NCBI RefSeq assembly: GCF_012726265.1 | Contig: NZ_JAASAG010000003.1 | Coordinates: forward strand, 174,522 to 238,521 | Source: Streptomyces sp. HNM0575 | GTDB lineage: Bacteria > Actinomycetota > Actinomycetes > Streptomycetales > Streptomycetaceae | Direction of reading: 5' to 3' | DNA length: 64,000 nt | In this document: in pieces, positions 33,925-43,453 of the stretch | Layout of the letters: the number at the start of each line of letters is the position of its first letter | Numbering within the stretch: the stretch's first letter is position 1 | Made by a program: the position numbers and the translations under genes | The notes under the pieces: generated by a model | What the model was told of the DNA's origin: nothing | What the model saw: the letters and a program-made list of their open reading frames with translations, nothing else | Database searches by the model: none

Positions 33925-34875
33925 TCACCTCCGGTACGGATCGTCGGCGTGCAGTGCCTTGTCAATGATCTCGCCGACGTCGCCGTCGGTGAAGACGGCG
34001 GGGAGCGGAAGCCTCAAATGGTCGAAAACCGCCCGGACTTCGTCGACCGTCGGCTCGTCGCTCAGCGGCGGCAGCGCGTGCAGGTCGAGCCGCTCGGCCT
34101 GCTCCCTGCTCTGGTGCAGCTCGGTGACGTAGTAGTCGTAGAGCGGCTGGTCGCGGGCGACGATGAGGTTGACGCGGTTGGGGTCGTCCTGCGTGATGAC
34201 GAGGCACGACTCGGACAGGTCGAAGCGGAGCGTCGGCACGCCGGAGGACAGGTGCACGCTGATCTCCAGGGTGTCCAGCCGCTGCCGGTACCAGCACGCG
34301 GCGAGCACCGTCGCGTACGACTCCTTCCTGGTGCGCGTCGTGGTCCAGGCGTTGGCCGCCTCGGTGTTCCGCTGCCGGGCGAAGGTCTGCCGGAAGCGCG
34401 CGTAGTCCGAACAGGTCTTCTCACTGCCCGGGTTGATGATGTCGATCTTGATGCTGAGGGGTGTGCGGTGCCTCGTGGCCGTCTCCACGCAGCGCGGCAG
34501 CGTCACCGCCCGCAGATAGGTGCCCGTGCCGCCCTTGAAATACCAGAGGTTGGTCTGCTCCCGCGCCTTGCCCAGCGTCTCCCCGACCTCGGAGCCCGAC
34601 AGCGAGCGCACCATCGCCAGGTCCTCCAGGGCGCGGCGCGTGTCCGCCGAGACCTCCTGGATGTCGGACTTGCGGCGGACCCGCTCGGTCATCGAACCCA
34701 CCGCGAGCGCGCCGAGTACCAGCAATGTCGCCCCGGAGGCCACGTCGTCGCTGATGACGTCCCCGAAGACGTCGAGGAACCCGATCGTCAGGCCGAGCCC
34801 GACGGCGACGACGACGTCCAGGTTCCGGATGATCCAGCCGACGCCCATTTCGATGCGTCCCACACGCTGTGCCAC
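33925..34875 (-). CDS. Membrane-anchored protein of unknown function (two TM segments)
   Basis: A 316-residue protein. Two transmembrane segments near the N terminus (LDVVVAVGLGLTIGFLDVFG and ASGATLLVLGALAVGSM) are followed by a soluble domain of about 250 residues with the eye-catching WYFKGGTGTYLRAVTLPRCVETATRHRTPLSIKI and a sequence of strands (LEISVHLSSGVPTLRFDLSESCLVITQD). This build resembles membrane-tethered domains I associate with nucleotide-signal conflict systems, but I cannot name it. GTG 34875 has a very strong GGGGAGGGG just upstream; GTG 34899 in frame sits at the predicted +1 and would be a leaderless alternative (324 residues). First gene of the operon 34875-32225. Confidence 0.72.
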   Translation of the reverse strand: MAQRVGRIEMGVGWIIRNLDVVVAVGLGLTIGFLDVFGDVISDDVASGATLLVLGALAVGSMTERVRRKSDIQEVSADTRRALEDLAMVRSLSGSEVGETLGKAREQTNLWYFKGGTGTYLRAVTLPRCVETATRHRTPLSIKIDIINPGSEKTCSDYARFRQTFARQRNTEAANAWTTTRTRKESYATVLAACWYRQRLDTLEISVHLSSGVPTLRFDLSESCLVITQDDPNRVNLIVARDQPLYDYYVTELHQSREQAERLDLHALPPLSDEPTVDEVRAVFDHLRLPLPAVFTDGDVGEIIDKALHADDPYRR

Positions 34876-34904
34876 GTGATCGCCCCTCCCCGTGATCACC
34901 AAGC

Positions 34905-34910
34905 ATCGTA
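34905..34910 (-). promoter_or_regulatory. -10 element of the 34875-32225 operon
   Basis: TACGAT on the minus strand within CTCCTACGATGCT, the same 13 bases seen upstream of the TIR-NACHT-WD40 gene. The predicted start point falls on or near the GTG at 34899. Confidence 0.45.
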
Positions 34911-35026
34911 GGAGGAGGTCCCGGCGGTCCGCCAGGCGGGCAGGTACGGCGGCCGGCGAGCGGTTACGCCTCGCCGCTCCCGGTGCGTAAGCTCGCTGCG
35001 CCCACGCGAGCCACGAGGATGACGCG

Positions 35027-36058
35027 ATGCCCGATGCGGCCCGGTCCGCGCTCGACGACGCGGTACGCGCCGTACCCGCCGAGCAGTTCCACGGCGCCGA
35101 CGGCCGCGCCGTCCGTCCCTGCACGCCCGCCGAGGTCACCCACCGCCACCTGGGCCTGCTGGACATACGGCCCGGCGACGCCGTCCTGGACATCGGCGTG
35201 GGCTCCGGCCTCTCGGCGGCGCTGGCCGCCCGGCTCGCGGGCCCCGAGGGCCGGGTGACGGCCGTCGAGATCGACGCCGGTCTCGCGGCGCGCGCCCGGG
35301 CGCTCTACGCCGCACACGGACACCGCGTCGAAGTGGTCGTCGGCGACGGCCTGCACGGGCATACGGGCCGCGCACCCTACGACCGCATCCTCGCCGGAGT
35401 CACCCCGCCGGCCGTGCCGGACGCGTGGCTGCGTCAACTCCGGCCCGGCGGCCTGCTGTTGTGCGGCGTACGGGTCTGCGATCTGCCGGGCGGATACGCC
35501 ATCGCCCGCATCCGCACCGGCGAACGGAACCGGCCGCGGCAGGTCACCGTCCATCAGGGCGGATACATGCCGGCGGCGGGTCCCGTCGCCGACGAGAGGG
35601 TCACCCGTGCCCGTGCCCGTGCCGGGGAGCCGGGGCCGCCGGGGCCGCCGGAGCGTTCCCTGACCCTCCTCGGTGCCCACGAGCCGGGCCTGGCAGAGGC
35701 GTTCCTCGCGGCGCTCACGGACGCGGCCCACATCGATCCCGCACCGCTGCACGGCAGCGACTGGTTCCACCTGAAGGACTGGCTCATGGCCGCCGAGCCG
35801 CCGTGGCTGCTCGAAGCGACCCTCGAACGCGGCAACGGAATCGGCGTCGGCCACCGCACACCGGACGGCACCGCGCACGCCGCGCTCGTCACCGGCTTCC
35901 ATCTCATCGCGGATCGCGGCGACTCACCGGCCCTCGCGGATCTCGACGGCCTGATCCGGCGCTGGCGGGAGAGCGGCTCTCCCCGTACGCACCAACTGCG
36001 CGCGGAGCTGCGTCAGGAAGGCGACCGCTGGCACGCCCGCATCGGCACCACGGCATAG
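35027..36058 (+). CDS. PCMT-like (L-isoaspartate) O-methyltransferase family protein
   Basis: A 343-residue SAM-dependent methyltransferase. VLDIGVGSGLSAALAARLAGPEGRVTAVEID is motif I with post-I; DGLHGHTGRAPYDRILAG and LRQLRPGGLLLCGV follow, as in protein-L-isoaspartate methyltransferases. The C-terminal 130 residues exceed ordinary Pcm enzymes and are seen in actinobacterial homologues, some of which modify peptides instead of repairing damaged proteins. Whether it repairs isoaspartate is open. GAGGA lies just upstream of ATG 35027. It diverges from the operon at 34875. Confidence 0.8.
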   Translation: MPDAARSALDDAVRAVPAEQFHGADGRAVRPCTPAEVTHRHLGLLDIRPGDAVLDIGVGSGLSAALAARLAGPEGRVTAVEIDAGLAARARALYAAHGHRVEVVVGDGLHGHTGRAPYDRILAGVTPPAVPDAWLRQLRPGGLLLCGVRVCDLPGGYAIARIRTGERNRPRQVTVHQGGYMPAAGPVADERVTRARARAGEPGPPGPPERSLTLLGAHEPGLAEAFLAALTDAAHIDPAPLHGSDWFHLKDWLMAAEPPWLLEATLERGNGIGVGHRTPDGTAHAALVTGFHLIADRGDSPALADLDGLIRRWRESGSPRTHQLRAELRQEGDRWHARIGTTA

Positions 36059-36159
36059 CGCCCGCCGTTTCCGGTCTGCCGCCCGCCGTTTCCGGTCCGC
36101 TGTCGCCCGTCTGCCGGTCGCCAACTGCCGTCCGCTGTACGGCTGTTCGCGCGTGCCGC

Positions 36160-36963
36160 TCAGTCCTCGTGCAGCCGCTCCAGCAGCGCCGGGAGCGCTT
36201 CGCCGATCGGTTCTCGCACGATCTCGGCCGCCAGGCCGTCGTACGGAGTGGGCTCGGCGTTGACGATGACCAGCCGCGCGCCGTGGTCCACGGCGATCTC
36301 CGCGAGCGACGCCGCGGGCTGCACCTGGAGCGACGTACCGACGGCCACGAAGACGTCGCACGCCTTCGCCACACCCACCGCCTGCCCCAGCACCTCCGGA
36401 TCGAGCGCCTGCCCGAACATCACCGTCGACGACTTGAGGATGCCGCCGCACTCCAGGCAGGCCGGATCCTCCTCGCCCGCCTCGACCCGCTCCAGCGCCC
36501 CGGCCATGGAGCCCCCGGCCTCGCACTGCGTGCACACCACCGAGCGTGAACTGCCGTGCAGCTCCAGCACCTTGCGGTCGGGCAGCCCGGCGAGCTGGTG
36601 CAGTCCGTCGACGTTCTGGGTGATGACGCGCACCGGCCTGCCGGACCTCTCCAGCCGCGCCACGGCCTCGTGCGCGGCGTTGGGCACGGCCTTCCAGGTG
36701 GGGCTGGTGCGGCGCATCTGCCATGACTTGCGCCGGATGTCCGGATCGGTCATGTAGTAGTCGTACGTGACGAGCTTCTCCGCCTCGGGGTCACTGCGCC
36801 AAAGCCCTTGCGGGCCGCGGTAGTCGGGGATGCCTGAGTCCGTGGAGATCCCGGCGCCGCTGAGGATCGCGACGAGGGGGCCGCGCGGCGAGGAGGCGCC
36901 GGCCTCCTGCCCGGCGCGGGCCTCGGCGTGCGGTTCCGGAACGGGTTCGGGGAAGTCCGTCAT
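36160..36963 (-). CDS. Sir2-family NAD-dependent protein deacylase
   Basis: A 267-residue sirtuin that removes acyl groups from lysines using NAD+. NAD-binding LSGAGISTDSGIPDYRG, catalytic His in VLELHGSS, TQNVDGLHQLAG, the zinc-binding pairs CTQC and CLEC, and VGTSLQVQPAA are all present, so it should be active. ATG 36963 begins the reading frame; the first ~30 residues are a Pro/Glu/Ala-rich extension. TACCCT lies nine bases upstream on the minus strand. It is single-gene and of the ordinary housekeeping type, not fused to any defence domain. Confidence 0.9.
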   Translation of the reverse strand: MTDFPEPVPEPHAEARAGQEAGASSPRGPLVAILSGAGISTDSGIPDYRGPQGLWRSDPEAEKLVTYDYYMTDPDIRRKSWQMRRTSPTWKAVPNAAHEAVARLERSGRPVRVITQNVDGLHQLAGLPDRKVLELHGSSRSVVCTQCEAGGSMAGALERVEAGEEDPACLECGGILKSSTVMFGQALDPEVLGQAVGVAKACDVFVAVGTSLQVQPAASLAEIAVDHGARLVIVNAEPTPYDGLAAEIVREPIGEALPALLERLHED

Positions 36964-37143
36964 GGCCGCCAAGGGTACTTCCGCCGTCCCGGCCGTCGCG
37001 GCGGCCCGTCATGGTGCGGGCCTGGTGGGAGGGCCCATAACGGGCGGTGAACATCGGTCGACGGTGCGGGGCACGGCCTCTCCGCGGAACGGCCGGTCTC
37101 ATACGTTGAGCGCATAAAAGTCGATCAAGCGCGCGAGGCCCCC

Positions 37144-37512
37144 ATGGAGTGGTTCAGCCCCGAGAACTCACTGGCGGCGCTCGGCGTCTTCGCGACCGTG
37201 GGCGTCCTGGCGTACGAGCGGCTCATGCCGGGCCTGAAGCGCATCGGATACCGCGTCCAGATGGACACGCTCATAGGCGGCGACTCCCAGAACGGCCAAC
37301 CGGACGTGCGGCTGGGCCTGTTCGGGGAGGCGCCCGAGATGTCGGACGCGTCGCTGGTGCTGCTGCGCATCGAGAACGACGGGCTGCGCGGCATCTCCGT
37401 CGAGGACTACACCTCGCGCGAACTGGCGGGCCTGACCGTCACGTTCACCGAACGGACGGTCATCTGCCGCCGAACGAGGAGCTGTGCCGCTCGCTGTGAC
37501 CGCTCCGCGTGA
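37144..37512 (+). pseudogene. Truncated remnant of a membrane-anchored Streptomyces protein
   Basis: The 122-residue frame starts convincingly (MEWFSPENSLAALGVFATVGVLAYERLMPGLKRIGYRVQMDT) with one transmembrane segment and continues into a folded-looking region (RLGLFGEAPEMSDASLVLLRIENDG). After TVTFTERTV it turns into a Cys/Arg-rich tail (ICRRTRSCAARCDRSA) unlike the rest, then stops. As I remember the family, homologues continue for well over 100 more residues, so the 3' part seems lost by deletion or frameshift near 37460. No continuation is visible in the other frames. 37513-37786 holds nothing else I can name. Confidence 0.5.
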
Positions 37513-37786
37513 CCCGCGGTGCACGCTCCCGCACGCCCGGTCGAGGGGCGGAGGCGCCCGCGGCCGTATCAAGTCCGGCCGGTTGCGGGCGGGTTCGCGC
37601 CGGCGGAAACGGTCGCTGAACACTTGGACAACCCGCCGACGCGCCCCTCACACCGCCATACGCTGCCCGGTCCGGGCCCGGTGACCGTGCCGGGGCCGCC
37701 CGGCGAGCGCCACCGCCTCCGGCGGCCGCACCTTCCCGAGCCCGGTCCGCTGTGCCATCACCGGGCTTCGCAGGGAAGGACCTCGG

Positions 37787-39661
37787 GTGTCTTCGCTCTT
37801 CTCCGGCCTCCGCCGGATCACGGCAACGGACAGGCCGGTCACCGAGAACGACCGGGACGACGATCCGCGCAGGGACGACGATCCGCGCAGCGACGACGAT
37901 CCGCGCAGGGACGACGGCCCTCCCAGCGACGACCGCCCGCCCTGGGGCGGGGCCTCCGGGCGGGGCCGTGCGGCCGGGCTGCGGGCCCGGTTCCGGGCCC
38001 GGTTCCGTGAGCGGTATCCGCGTGCGGCGCGGGCCGCCCCGTGGGTGACCACCGGCCTGGCCGCCCTGCTCGTGCTGTTCGCCCTGCTCGTTCCGAACAC
38101 GCTCGACCGCACCACGCCCGGAACATTCCTCCGGCTCCCCGTGGAGGCCGTCTACTTCGCGGCCCTGCTGCTCGTGCTGCCGTCGAGGGCGGGACGGGCG
38201 GTGTCCCTCGCAGCGGGGCTGTTCCTGGGTGTGCTGACCGTGCTGAGGCTCACCGACATGGGCTTCTTCTCGGTCCTCGACCGGCCCTTCGACCCGGTGC
38301 TCGACTGGATCCTCTTCGACGACGCCGTGGACTTCCTGCGGGAGACGGCGGGCGCGGCTGGTGCGGCGGCCGCCGTCGTCGGCGCGGTCGGCGCGGTCGT
38401 CCTGCTGACCGTCCTGACCGTGCTCGCGGTGCGCAGACTGGGCGGCATCGTGCTGCGGAACAGGGCGGCGGCCACCCGTACCACCCTGGTGCTCGGGGTC
38501 GCCTGGATCACCGTCTCGACGCTCGGACTCCAGGCCGTCGACGGCATCCCGTTCGCGTCGAAGGCCACCTTCAGGCTCGTACAGGAGCGGGTGATGCTGC
38601 TGAACAAGGGGCTGAACGACGGGCGGGAGTTCGCAGGGCAGGCCGCGGTGGACGACTTCCGCGGCACTCCGCGGGAGAGGCTGCTGACCGGACTGCGGGG
38701 CAAGGACGTCGTGTTCGCCTTCGTCGAGAGCTACGGCAGGGGAGCCGTCGAGGACCCGAGGATGGCGCCCCAGGTCGGCAAGTTGCTCGACCGCCAGAAC
38801 GAGCGGCTGCACGAGGCGGGCTTCTCGTCCAGGAGCGGCTGGCTCACCTCGCCGACGACCGGCGCCGGCAGCTGGCTCGCCCACTCGACCCTCATGTCGG
38901 GTCTGTGGATCGACAACAACCAGCGTTACCGCACCGCCACCGCAAGCGACCGCTTCACACTCACCGGTGCGTTCCGGCGCGCCGGTGCGTGGCGGACGGT
39001 CGGCATGATGCCCGGCGTCCGCAGGGCCTGGCCGGAGGGGCAGTTCTATCGCTTCGACACCGTCTACGACTCACGTGAAATGGGGTACAGGGGCCCGATG
39101 TTCAGCTGGTCGCCCGTGCCCGACCAGTACACGATGCAGGCCTTCGAACGGCTGGAGCACGGCAAGAGGAACCGCAGGCCGCTGATGGCGACCGTCGTCC
39201 TCGCCACCAGCCACAACCCCTGGGCGCCGCTGCCCAGGACGGTCGGCTGGGACGAACTCGGTGACGGATCCCTCTTCCACGCGCAGAAGAAGGAGGGCAA
39301 GACCCCGGCGGAGGTGTGGAAGGACGCCGCCGGCGTGCGTACGGAATACCGGCGTTCCATCCAGTACTCGATACGCAGCCTCACCGACTACGTGGCGAGG
39401 TACGGCGACAAGGACACCGTGCTCGTCTTCCTCGGCGACCACCAGCCCGCCCCCGTCGTCGTCGGCAACCACACCAGCAGGGACGTGCCGGTCTCGGTGG
39501 TGGCCCATGATCCGAAGGTGCTCGACCGGATCTCCGAGTGGGGCTGGCAAGACGGTCTGAAGCCCGGCAGGGACGCCCCGGTCTGGCGCATGGACCGCTT
39601 CCGTGACCGGTTCCTGACCGCTTACGGCCCGGGAGGCGGAGCCGGGGACGCGCCCCGCTGA
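37787..39661 (+). CDS. Membrane sulfatase / phosphoglycerol-transferase-like protein
   Basis: A 624-residue protein: a charged, disordered N terminus with D-D-D-P-R-R repeats (about 24-42), five transmembrane segments (about 85-265), and an extracytoplasmic alkaline-phosphatase-superfamily domain. The metal site shows in FVESYGRGAVED and LGDHQPAP; the likely nucleophile lies in SPTTGAGSWLAHSTLMSG. The layout matches LtaS-like or sulfatase-like enzymes acting on lipids or envelope polymers; the substrate is unknown. GTG 37787 has AGGGAAGGA upstream. Confidence 0.8.
   Translation: MSSLFSGLRRITATDRPVTENDRDDDPRRDDDPRSDDDPRRDDGPPSDDRPPWGGASGRGRAAGLRARFRARFRERYPRAARAAPWVTTGLAALLVLFALLVPNTLDRTTPGTFLRLPVEAVYFAALLLVLPSRAGRAVSLAAGLFLGVLTVLRLTDMGFFSVLDRPFDPVLDWILFDDAVDFLRETAGAAGAAAAVVGAVGAVVLLTVLTVLAVRRLGGIVLRNRAAATRTTLVLGVAWITVSTLGLQAVDGIPFASKATFRLVQERVMLLNKGLNDGREFAGQAAVDDFRGTPRERLLTGLRGKDVVFAFVESYGRGAVEDPRMAPQVGKLLDRQNERLHEAGFSSRSGWLTSPTTGAGSWLAHSTLMSGLWIDNNQRYRTATASDRFTLTGAFRRAGAWRTVGMMPGVRRAWPEGQFYRFDTVYDSREMGYRGPMFSWSPVPDQYTMQAFERLEHGKRNRRPLMATVVLATSHNPWAPLPRTVGWDELGDGSLFHAQKKEGKTPAEVWKDAAGVRTEYRRSIQYSIRSLTDYVARYGDKDTVLVFLGDHQPAPVVVGNHTSRDVPVSVVAHDPKVLDRISEWGWQDGLKPGRDAPVWRMDRFRDRFLTAYGPGGGAGDAPR
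37856..37917 (+). repeat. 18-bp tandem repeat inside the sulfatase gene
   Basis: GACGACGATCCGCGCAG(G/C) is repeated at 37856, 37874 and 37892, with a partial fourth unit at 37910. The period is in frame and encodes D-D-D-P-R-(R/S), a variable disordered linker. Confidence 0.85.
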
Positions 39662-39764
39662 GGCCGCGCAGCCGCCGGGTGAAAGGGTCCCGGGCCCGCC
39701 ACGGGCAGGCCGCGCGCAGCGAGACGTGTGCTGGTCACAGCGGGGCCGAGGCCCGAACCCGCCC

Positions 39765-39793
39765 TTGCCAGGCGACTGTATACGACATACTGT
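39765..39793 (+). promoter_or_regulatory. Promoter of the peptide ABC transporter operon
   Basis: TTGCCA (39765-39770), 17 bp and TACTGT (39788-39793) match the vegetative consensus well, giving a start point near 39800 and a leader of about 33 nt. Confidence 0.65.
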
Positions 39794-39832
39794 CGCCCGG
39801 GTCCTGTCGATCTGTATCAGGGGTGGGCAGCC

Positions 39833-41503
39833 TTGCGCCCTCGCGCACCAGCGTCCTCAAGTGCCGCCGTCCGCGGAGCGGTTCTCACGCTCGCACTCGC
39901 CCTCGGCGCGACCGGCTGCGCCTCCCTGACGACGTCCGCGACCGAGGTCGGCGGCGTACGGATGGCCGACGAGCGGCCCGTGCGCGACGGCGGCACCCTC
40001 ACCGTGGCGTTCAAGTCCGACCCGGACAAGCTCGATCCCAGCCTCGGCAGCACCCTCGTGGGCCGCAGCGTCTTCGCCGCGATGTGCCAGAAGCTCTACG
40101 ACACCGACGCCCGCAACCACATACGGCCCCAACTGGCCTCCGGCATGCCGGAAGTGAGCGACGGCGGCCGGAAGGTGGTGATCGGCGTCCGGCACGGAGC
40201 CCGCTTCAGCGACGGCACCCCGCTGGACGCGAAGGCCGTCGAGACGTCGCTGCGCCGCCACCGTGATCTGCCCGAGTCGGCACGCGCCAGCGAGCTCGAA
40301 CCCGTCGAGAGCATCGAGGCAGTCGGCGACGACAAGGTCGAACTGCGCCTGAAGGAGCCCTACGAGCCGCTGCTGGGCGCCCTCGCCGACCGCTCCGGCA
40401 TGGTGATGTCGCCGCGTGCCCTCAAGAAGTACGGCAAGGACTTCGCCACGCACCCCTCGTGCGTCGGGCCGTTCCGCTTCAAGCAGCGGGTGACGGGCGA
40501 CCGCATCGTGCTGGAGAAGGACCCCGGGTACTACGCGGCGTCCCACGTTCACCTGGACAAGATCGTCTACCGCACGATCATCGACGGCAACGTGCGGCTG
40601 GCCAACCTCCGCTCCGGCGACGCCCAGGTCAGCGACCAGACCGCGCCGCTGGAGGTGCAGAGCGCGCTCACCGACGACACGCTCCAGCTCTTCAACTCGC
40701 CGACGCTCGGCTACCAGGGCCTGACGGTCAACATCGGCAACTCCCGCGGCCTGGGCGAGAAGCCGGGCAAGGTGCACGGTGCGCTGGCCCGTGACGACCG
40801 CATACGGGAGGCGTTCGCGCTCTCCCTGGACCGCCGGCTCATCAACAAGATCGTCTTTCAGGGCATGTACGACACCGCCTGCGGTCCCGTCGCGCCCTCC
40901 AGCGAACTGGGCACCGAAATGCGCTGCCCCGGACGCGACTTGGGCAAGGCGCGCCGGCTGCTGCGCGAGGCGGGCGCGAAGGGCCCGGTCCCCGTCGAGC
41001 TGACCGTCTCCAACACCGTGGAGGACATGCGGCTCGGACAGGTCGTACAGGCGATGGCGAAGGACGCCGGGTTCCGGGTGAAGCTGCGGCCCACCGAGTT
41101 CACCACCCTCCTGGAGCACGCCGACAAGGGCGACTTCGAGGCCGCGTCCGTCGGCTGGTCGGGCCGCCTCGACCCGGCGGGGAACGTCGACGCCTTCGCC
41201 GGCACCCTCGGATCGGAGAACCGTTCCGGCATCTCCGACGAGCGCATCGACTCCCTCATCGAGGACGGCCGCCGCACCGCCGACCCGGAGAAGCGCAGGG
41301 CCGTCTACGGCGACCTCACCCGGGCCGTCAACGACCAGCATTCGCTGATCTACCTGTACCGGCAGCGCAACTACGTCGTCGCCACCAAGGACGTCGCGGG
41401 CCTGCGCGTCTACGGCGACGGCCTGATACGCGTCGAGAACGCCGGCTGGAGCCGGGGTGCGGAGCACGACGGATCCACGGAGGCGGAGGCGAGGAGCCGG
41501 TGA
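39833..41503 (+). CDS. Peptide/nickel-type ABC transporter substrate-binding lipoprotein (family 5)
   Basis: A 556-residue DppA/OppA-type binding lipoprotein. The signal peptide ends in the lipobox LGATGC. GGTLTVAFKSDPDKLDPSLG and the long family-5 solute-binding domain follow, with LSLDRRLINKIVFQGMYDTACGPVAPS near the middle. TTG at 39833 is the best start: it has GGGGTGGG upstream, gives a normal signal peptide, and lies 33 nt from the predicted +1. It binds oligopeptides or similar small compounds outside the cell. The next gene overlaps by GTGA (41500-41503). Confidence 0.88.
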   Translation: MRPRAPASSSAAVRGAVLTLALALGATGCASLTTSATEVGGVRMADERPVRDGGTLTVAFKSDPDKLDPSLGSTLVGRSVFAAMCQKLYDTDARNHIRPQLASGMPEVSDGGRKVVIGVRHGARFSDGTPLDAKAVETSLRRHRDLPESARASELEPVESIEAVGDDKVELRLKEPYEPLLGALADRSGMVMSPRALKKYGKDFATHPSCVGPFRFKQRVTGDRIVLEKDPGYYAASHVHLDKIVYRTIIDGNVRLANLRSGDAQVSDQTAPLEVQSALTDDTLQLFNSPTLGYQGLTVNIGNSRGLGEKPGKVHGALARDDRIREAFALSLDRRLINKIVFQGMYDTACGPVAPSSELGTEMRCPGRDLGKARRLLREAGAKGPVPVELTVSNTVEDMRLGQVVQAMAKDAGFRVKLRPTEFTTLLEHADKGDFEAASVGWSGRLDPAGNVDAFAGTLGSENRSGISDERIDSLIEDGRRTADPEKRRAVYGDLTRAVNDQHSLIYLYRQRNYVVATKDVAGLRVYGDGLIRVENAGWSRGAEHDGSTEAEARSR

Positions 41504-42453
41504 CCCGCTATGTACTGCGCCGCCTGGGCCAGTCGGCACTGACGCTGGTCCTCGTCAGCATCGTGGTCTTCCTCGGCGTACGCGCCATGCCCGGCGACAC
41601 CGCACGCGCGCTCGCGGGGGAGGAGACCACACCAGAGGCGCTGGCCGCGATCCGCCGCCAGTACGGACTCGACCAGAACATCGCCGTGCAGTACGCCCGT
41701 TACGTGGAGCACGCCGCCACCGGCGATCTCGGCACCTCGGCCCGCACCGGACTGCCCGTCGTCGACGGCATCTTCGACGCCCTGCCCGTCACCCTCGAAC
41801 TCGCCCTGCTGTCCCTGCTGCTGGCCGTCGTCGTCGGCGTCGGTGCGGGCGTGGTCGCCGCGGTGCGGCGCGGCCGCCCGGCGGAGTGGATCGCCAACAC
41901 CGTTGCCCTGCTGGGGCTTTCGGTGCCGAACTTCTGGCTCGGCATCGTCCTGATCCTCGGATTCGCCATCGCCGTACCGCTGTTCGCGGCGTCCGGCTTC
42001 GTGCCCTTCGGCACCGATCCGCTGGAGAACCTGCGGCGGATGGTGCTTCCCGTGGCCGTGCTCGGCAGCGGCCTCGCGGCCGTCGTGATGAGACAGACGA
42101 GAGCGGCGATGCTGGAGTCGCTGTCGGCCGACTACGTACGCACCGCACGCGCCAAGGGCCTCGCGCCGTACCAGGTCGTCGGCGGCCACGCGTTGCGCAA
42201 CTCCCTCGTCACGGTCGTCACCGTGCTGGGAGTCCAGCTCGGGCATCTCGTCTCCGGGGCGGTCGTCACGGAACAGATCTTCGTGCTGCCCGGCTTCGGG
42301 AAGCTGATGATCGACGCGATCTTCACCCGCGACTACGCGATGGTGCAGGGCGTGGTGCTCTTCACCGCGACCGGCTACATCCTCGTCAACCTCGCCGTCG
42401 ACCTTCTCTACTCCGTCATCGACCCGCGCATCCGGCTGGGAGGCGCACAGTGA
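41500..42453 (+). CDS. Peptide ABC transporter permease (DppB family)
   Basis: A 317-residue inner-membrane permease, first of two, with six transmembrane segments. MTRYVLRRLGQSALTLVLVSIVVFLGVRAMPGDTA is the usual DppB start and ARAKGLAPYQVVGGHALRNSL is the EAA loop that contacts the ATPase. GTG at 41500 is within the GTGA overlap with the binding protein, and the end overlaps the next gene identically (42450-42453). Confidence 0.92.
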   Translation: MTRYVLRRLGQSALTLVLVSIVVFLGVRAMPGDTARALAGEETTPEALAAIRRQYGLDQNIAVQYARYVEHAATGDLGTSARTGLPVVDGIFDALPVTLELALLSLLLAVVVGVGAGVVAAVRRGRPAEWIANTVALLGLSVPNFWLGIVLILGFAIAVPLFAASGFVPFGTDPLENLRRMVLPVAVLGSGLAAVVMRQTRAAMLESLSADYVRTARAKGLAPYQVVGGHALRNSLVTVVTVLGVQLGHLVSGAVVTEQIFVLPGFGKLMIDAIFTRDYAMVQGVVLFTATGYILVNLAVDLLYSVIDPRIRLGGAQ

Positions 42454-43453
42454 GCACGGTCACCGAAGCAGCGGGGAGCCCGGACGCGGGCGGTACGGAC
42501 GGTACGGGTGCCGCGGGCGGTACGGGCGGTACGGGCGGTACGGGTACGGGCGGATCGGGCGGCGCCGGACCGGATCCGCGCACGGGCGCGGGTGGCGCAC
42601 CGCCCGCGGGGCCCGGCCACGGCGCCCGCGCTCTGCTGCGCCAACTGCGCCGCAACAAGCTCGCGTTCACGGGCGCCGCCGTCGCCGCCGTTTTCGTGCT
42701 CGTGGCCATCGCCGCGCCGCTCGTCGCTCCGTACGACCCGGCACGCGCCGACTTCGGCTCGGCCCTCGCGCCCCCGGGCCCCGAGCACTGGCTGGGCACC
42801 GACGACCTCGGCCGCGACCAGCTCTCCCGGGTGATGCACGGCGCCCGGGCCTCGATGCAGGTGGGGGTGCTCGCCGTCGCGCTGGCGTTCGTCGTGGGCG
42901 TGCCGCTCGGGCTGATCGCCGGGTATTACGGCCGCTTCGCGGACTCCCTGGTCTCCCGCCTCACCGACACCCTGCTCGCCTTCCCGTTCCTGGTGCTGGC
43001 CGTGGGCCTCGCCGCGGTGCTGGGGCCGTCCCTGCTCAACGCGACCATCGCGATCAGCGTCTGGCTCGTACCGCAGGTCACACGCGTGATGCGGGCCGAG
43101 ACGCTGCGCCTGAAACACCTGGACTACATAGGGGCGGCGATCGCGGGAGGAGGCGGCGACGCCACCGTGCTGGCCCGGCACATCCTGCCCAACGCGGCCT
43201 CGGCACTGCTCGTTCAGGCCACCGTCGGCGTTCCCACGGCCATCATCAGCGAGGCGCTGCTCAGCTTCCTCGGCCTGGGCGTGCAGCCGCCCGACCCCTC
43301 GCTCGGGGTGATGCTCTCCAGCGCGCAGCCGTACATCGCGGCGGCGCCGTGGATGGCGGTCTTCCCCGGGCTGGCGATCGTGGCCGCCACGCTCGCGTTC
43401 AACCTCTTCGGCGACGGGCTGCGCGACGTACTCGACCCGAGGGGCGTGACACG

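Noticed and set aside
36160..36963. Sirtuin as a defence partner of the TIR protein
   Set aside because: It is a compact zinc-binding deacylase with no fused domain, 5 kb away and with other genes between. Shared use of NAD is not enough.
42480..42560. GGTACGGGC repeats as a regulatory or mobile repeat
   Set aside because: They lie inside the dppC coding sequence and encode a Gly/Thr linker, an ordinary low-complexity extension.
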